A stretch of 64,000 nt of DNA from Prauserella endophytica (GTDB lineage Bacteria > Actinomycetota > Actinomycetes > Mycobacteriales > Pseudonocardiaceae). Positions 60,409 to 64,000 of the stretch are shown here, piece by piece (position 1 is the first letter of the stretch; every line of letters starts with the position of its first letter). The notes beneath the pieces are model-generated. The model was given only the letters and a program-made list of their open reading frames with translations, did no database searches and was not told the origin of the DNA. The position numbers were made by a program, and so were the translations under genes. Location of the stretch: positions 1-64,000 of the forward strand of contig NZ_SWMS01000025.1 of assembly GCF_005146945.1 (NCBI RefSeq), read 5' to 3'.

Positions 60409-60905
60409 TCGAGAAGTTGCCTGCCGATTCAGCCTGCCGCGGGGCCGTGGCAGCATGGTTGCGAGAACCCGCACGCGTGCGGCCGCAAGTACCACAAGAC
60501 GACGCCGTGCCTCGAGGGCTGCAAGCGGCACCACTGTAAGCCCTGCCCGCCGCCGTGCCCGCCTGACTGCACGAGTCACGCTCGCTGGTGCCCCCAGCGA
60601 CACGGCGGTGGCCTGGTCGAGGTAGACATGAAGTCGAAAGCTGGCCGGCGTGGCATTGTGCTGCCAGACCGTCTGTTCGACCTGCTGCTCACGCACGCGG
60701 AGCAGCAGGCGAAGGAACGCGAGTTCGCCGACTCCGACTGGCACGGCGGCGACTGGATGTTCACCCAGCCGAACGGTACTCCGATTGACCCGCGCCGCGA
60801 CCTCCGCGAATGGAAGGCGCTTCTCGAAGAAGCTGGCGTCCGCGAAGCTCGCCTGCACGACGCGCGCCGCACGGCGGCCACGGTGCTGCTCGTGCTCGGC
60901 GACGG
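60409..60905 (+). pseudogene. truncated tyrosine recombinase (phage-type integrase)
   Basis: One frame carries a Cys/His-rich segment (WQHGCENPHACGRKYHK, CLEGCKRHHCKPCPPPC) followed by a recombinase catalytic part (GGGLVEVDMKSKAGRRGIVL, FTQPNGTPIDPRRD, ARLHDARRTAATVLLVLG). The HxxR-like box (HDARR) is present, but the frame diverges right after LVLG, so the last part with the tyrosine nucleophile is missing; the N-terminal DNA-binding domain is also missing. It is a remnant of an actinobacterial integrative element. Confidence 0.75.
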
Positions 60906-61354
60906 CGGCGGACCAGCACGAAGAACGGCAGAGGGTGCTGCGCGAACTGTTGGGGGAGGTTGGCGAGGGTTCGTGGATCATGCCTCGCTTTCAGTGTGAC
61001 TACGGCTATCTCATCCGGCTGGGGTCGAACAGCTTCCTGAACTATGACGCGATCCTGCTGGATTGCGCGTCGATCACGATCGGGGATGACGTGTCGATTG
61101 GGCCTCGGGTGCAGTTGTTGACGGCGTTGCATCCGGTGGACGAGCACGGGATGCGCCGGCAGCGGTGGGAGCGTGCCGAGCCGATCGTGATCGGTAACAA
61201 CGTGTGGTTGGGCGGCGGAGTGATCGTGTGCGCTGGCGTAACGGTCGGTGACAACGCGGTGGTCGGCGCGGGGAGCGTGGTCACGCGGGACCTCCCGGCG
61301 CGTGTGCTCGCGGTAGGGAACCCGGCACGGGTGATTCGGAAGCTTGATCGTTAG
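60906..61354 (+). pseudogene. 5'-truncated sugar O-acetyltransferase (Maa/LacA/NodL type)
   Basis: From the recombinase junction a second frame reads DQHEERQRVLRELLGEVGEG, then the left-handed hexapeptide-repeat domain (ITIGDDVSIGPRVQLLTALH, GNNVWLGGGVIVCAGVTVGD, NAVVGAGSVVTRD). In intact Maa/NodL proteins about 50 further residues precede this point. The catalytic His is in ALHPVDE. An internal ATG at 60980 could still give 124 residues, so partial function is conceivable. Confidence 0.75.
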
Positions 61355-61466
61355 GCGTCGAGCGGCCCTCGCGGCGCGCTTGCGCGCCGCTCTCGACCTG
61401 TTCGGGGGCAATTCGGCAGTACAGCGAGTTAGCTGATGGCGGTGCCCCTGCTGCGCGGGATCTCGC

Positions 61467-61931
61467 CTACCTCGCCAGCATGTGCTGTCCGCGGGGTTTG
61501 CCGGACGTGATGCCGGTGATCGACGGTGGGTGGAACAAAGCTGCGAGGACGCAGCCGATGCCGGGGACCAGGAGCGGGAAAACCTCGACCCAGTCGTCGT
61601 CCCCCCGGGCCGACATGACGATCATGATCACGACCGGGATCACGAGTAGCGCCGCGCCGGTCACGATCCAGGCCGCTCGACAGTTCCGGCGCCGCCGGAG
61701 CGCGTCGTCCACGCTGAGGACCGAGTACGGAACCATGTCACCGCACCGCGGACATGCGACGCTGCCGTGGCGCTCGCCATCTCGTGGACGTTGAACGGGA
61801 AACCGGTAGCCCGAATAGGTCGTCTGTTGGGGCGCGAAGAAGCCACCCTTCATACTCACCCAGCAACCGATGCTGAACGACGCGTCGGGGCGCAATTCCG
61901 CGGGCGTCAACAACTCGCGTAGCCGGCTCAT
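61467..61931 (-). CDS. small membrane protein with one CxxC motif
   Basis: A 154-residue protein with CPRCGDMVPYS (a half zinc-ribbon) near residue 60, followed by two hydrophobic segments (AAWIVTGAALLVIPVVIMIV and FPLLVPGIGCVLAALF). No family was recognised. ATG 61931 is the likelier start; a GTG two codons earlier is possible. Its base composition matches the surrounding accessory segment. Confidence 0.5.
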   Translation of the reverse strand: MSRLRELLTPAELRPDASFSIGCWVSMKGGFFAPQQTTYSGYRFPVQRPRDGERHGSVACPRCGDMVPYSVLSVDDALRRRRNCRAAWIVTGAALLVIPVVIMIVMSARGDDDWVEVFPLLVPGIGCVLAALFHPPSITGITSGKPRGQHMLAR

Positions 61932-62458
61932 GACCACAACATCCGTCGGACTTACCCCTTTCCGGCCCGGTCGAAGGCCCGATCATCGCAACGAACGTCG
62001 CTCGCGGTCCAGTGGTTGACCAGGCGCGCCCTGCGGAGGAAGCAGTGAGCCTCCGACGCGAAGCTCGACCCCACGGGGTAGCGGACCTGTGGGACACGGT
62101 GCGGGATCCGGACCTGCACCGTCCCGCGTGACCGCTTCGTCGAGGTCGCCCTCGAGGGCCGCGGGGCGATCGGCCTCGCCGAGGGTGCGTGTCCGCCGCG
62201 AGCCCGCGTTCGGCTAAGTTGAGTGGCGAGTTCGGACGGCCGGTCCAGCGGACCGGTCTCCGGGGGTCGTTGACGCCCCCACATTCGGCATCGTCGAACG
62301 TCGAGGAGCGTCATGTTCACCCAGTACAAGGGGATGACCCCGCCTTAACAGGCCTTCCTTCTCCCAGCCGCCTGCTGCCGCAGGCGTTGCCTTCCACTCG
62401 GCTGTTGCCCGTTTCACCCGCGCCCGACGTGGTGCGCTCGAGCGATGTTAGGTGTTCC
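61932..62458. other. intergenic region with a 11-codon leader-like frame
   Basis: About 530 bases between divergent genes. A mini-frame at 62313-62348 (MFTQYKGMTPP) has a good GAGGAG ribosome site and lies 110 bases before the SulP gene. Downstream of it is a pyrimidine-rich run (CCTTCCTTCTCCC). The rest has no recognisable gene; a short coding-like fragment near 62120-62190 may be decay. Confidence 0.4.
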
Positions 62459-63968
62459 GTGCCTGGTACTGCTGTCCTGTCCTTCGCCCGTCGACGTTTC
62501 GAGCGGCCGTCGTGGCTGTCTCCGAGGGTCGCCAAGACGGAGGTCCTTTCCGCCCTGGTCGTCGCGCTGGCGTTGATTCCCGAGGCCATCTCGTTCTCGA
62601 TCATCGCGGGCGTCGACCCGAGCGTTGGGTTGTTCGCGTCGTTCACGATGGCCGTGGTGATCGCGGTCGTCGGAGGTCGTCCGGCGATGATCTCGGCCGC
62701 GACCGGCGCCATCGCTCTGGTGGTCGCCCCGCTGGCCCGCGAGCACGGTCTGAGTCACCTGATCGCCGCCGTCATCCTGGGTGGGCTGTTCCAGGTGGCG
62801 CTCGGCGCGCTGGGCGTGGCCAGGCTGATGCGGTTCGTGCCGCGCAGCGTCATGGTCGGCTTCGTTAACGCGCTGGCGATCCTCATCTTCATGGCCCAGG
62901 TGCCGGAACTGATCGACGTGCCGTGGCCGGTGTACCCGCTGTTCGCAGGCGGCCTCGCGCTGATGGTGTTCTTGCCGAGGCTGACCAAGGCGGTTCCGGC
63001 GCCGCTGGTTTCGATCGTGGTGCTCACCGTGCTCACCGTCGCCGCCGGGATCGCCGTACCGACCGTCGGGGACAAGGGCGAACTGCCGTCGTCGTTCCCG
63101 GCTCCCGGCTCCCGGCCTGCCGGACGTGCCGCTCACGTGGGAGACGTTGCAGCTCATCGCCCCGTACGCACTGGCGTTCGCGTTGGTGGGGCTCATGGAG
63201 TCGCTGATGACCGCCAAACTGGTCGATGACATCACCGACACACACTCCAACAAGACCCGCGAGGCCGTCGGCCAGGGCATCGCCAACGTCGTCACCGGTG
63301 TGTTCGGCGGGATGGGCGGGTGCGCCATGATCGGCCAGACCATGATCAACGTCCGCGCCGGCGGTGCCCGCACCCGGCTCTCGACGTTCCTTGCCGGTGT
63401 GTTCCTGCTGATCCTCTGCCTGGTGCTCGGGCCGGTGGTGTCCGAGATCCCCATGGCGGCGCTGGTCGCGGTGATGGTGCTGGTCGCCTTCAGCACGTTC
63501 GACTGGCACAGCGTCCGGCCGGCCACGCTCAAGCGCATGCCCGTGGGTGAGCTCACCGTCATGGCCGTCACCGTGGGGGTGGTCGTGGCCACGCACAACC
63601 TCGCGATCGGCGTGGTTGCCGGCACGATCACTGCGATGGTCGTCTTCGCGAGGCGGGTCGCGCACCTCGTCAACGTCACCGCCGTCGCCGACCCCGACGG
63701 CGGTCAGGTGGTGTACTCCGTCACCGGCGAGCTGTTCTTCGCCTCCAGCAACGACCTCGTCTACCAGTTCGACTACACGGGCGACCCGGAGCGCGTGGTG
63801 ATCGACCTGACCGCCGCGCACATCTGGGACGCCTCCACGGTCGCCGCGCTCGATGCCATCTCCACGAAGTACGCCGCACAAGGCAAGACCGTCGAGATCG
63901 TCGGCCTCAACGAGCACAGCGAGACCATGCATCGCCGTCTCAGCGGCGAACTCGCGGGAAACCACTGA
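62459..63968 (+). pseudogene. SulP family anion transporter with STAS domain, split by a 7-bp duplication
   Basis: The first frame, from GTG 62459, encodes the membrane half (VLSALVVALALIPEAISFSI, VGGRPAMISAATGAIALVVA, SVMVGFVNALAILIFMAQVP). The second frame, open to 63968, continues with MPLTWETLQLIAPYALAFAL, MESLMTAKLVDDITDTHSN and a C-terminal STAS domain (GELFFASSNDLVYQF, VIDLTAAHIWDASTVAALD). The break is at 63097-63117, where CCCGGCT occurs twice in tandem, followed by CCCGGCC; removing one 7-bp copy restores a single frame of about 500 codons (PSSFPAPGLPDVPLTW). The family imports sulfate or bicarbonate. Confidence 0.85.
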
Positions 63969-64000
63969 CCGGCCGCGATATCGGGTGATGGTCATCGGCC

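Overview
The window is high-GC actinomycete chromosome, most likely from the family Pseudonocardiaceae (Amycolatopsis/Prauserella/Saccharomonospora type). The reasons are very high GC with strong third-position GC bias, many GTG starts, the glnX-glnH-pknG cluster, an F420-type (LLM) oxidoreductase gene, and short intergenic palindromes built on GCAGTGAAG...CTTCACTGC arms. Gene order is mostly well preserved chromosome, with accessory segments at both ends.

Left end (1-12800): a 3' fragment of a tRNA-Lys gene, probably an attachment-site remnant, is followed by a secreted GH78 alpha-L-rhamnosidase, a GrpB-family protein, a 14-helix MFS exporter, a beta-propeller glycosidase-like protein and a decayed gene. 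Next comes a cell-wall group: a membrane protein, a VanY-type carboxypeptidase, and a LysR regulator coupled to a beta-lactamase-fold serine hydrolase. A Uma2 nuclease-like protein, a YdcF/DUF218 protein and a small hydrophilic protein complete the segment.

Catabolic region (12800-29600): an SDR, a secreted serine hydrolase, a dihydrolipoamide-dehydrogenase-like flavoprotein and an alpha/beta hydrolase lie on the minus strand. Opposite them runs a tightly coupled plus-strand operon in which every junction from the Rieske oxygenase to the IclR regulator is a 4-nt ATGA/GTGA overlap: Rieske oxygenase (CarAa-like), a 36-residue membrane peptide, an M20-fold protein lacking most metal ligands, a LigB-type extradiol dioxygenase, two alpha/beta hydrolases (one with an abnormal nucleophile elbow) and IclR. 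A P450 and a phenylacetate-CoA-ligase-like enzyme follow. An LLM oxidoreductase and an octopine-dehydrogenase-family enzyme converge on them. This looks like an aromatic ring hydroxylation, meta-cleavage and hydrolysis pathway of unknown substrate and is the best candidate here for an undescribed system.

Middle (28300-41000): an inverted array of 21-bp repeats, AraC and VOC genes, a MarR/MMPL divergent pair with a double operator, a Cys-rich small protein, proline catabolism (putB-pruA with a divergent PucR regulator), a BlaI/M56 protease pair with two BlaI-like boxes upstream of three small membrane proteins, a thioesterase and an acyl desaturase.

Right half (41000-58900): an acetoin dehydrogenase operon (acoX-acoA-acoB-acoC) with a GAF-domain regulator, glnX-glnH-pknG, a metallophosphoesterase, a PaaI-type thioesterase, an MHS-family transporter, a lipoprotein L,D-transpeptidase with a CRP-like palindrome upstream, a cold-shock protein, two small conserved-looking proteins, a structured intergenic RNA candidate and a tRNA-Glu/Asp/Phe cluster.

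Right end (58900-64000): an accessory or decayed zone behind the tRNA cluster. It holds a lipoprotein, a tyrosine-recombinase remnant joined to a 5'-truncated sugar O-acetyltransferase, a small membrane protein, and a SulP-STAS anion transporter gene split by a 7-bp tandem duplication. All assignments come from reading the sequence and recall of families; no database search was run.
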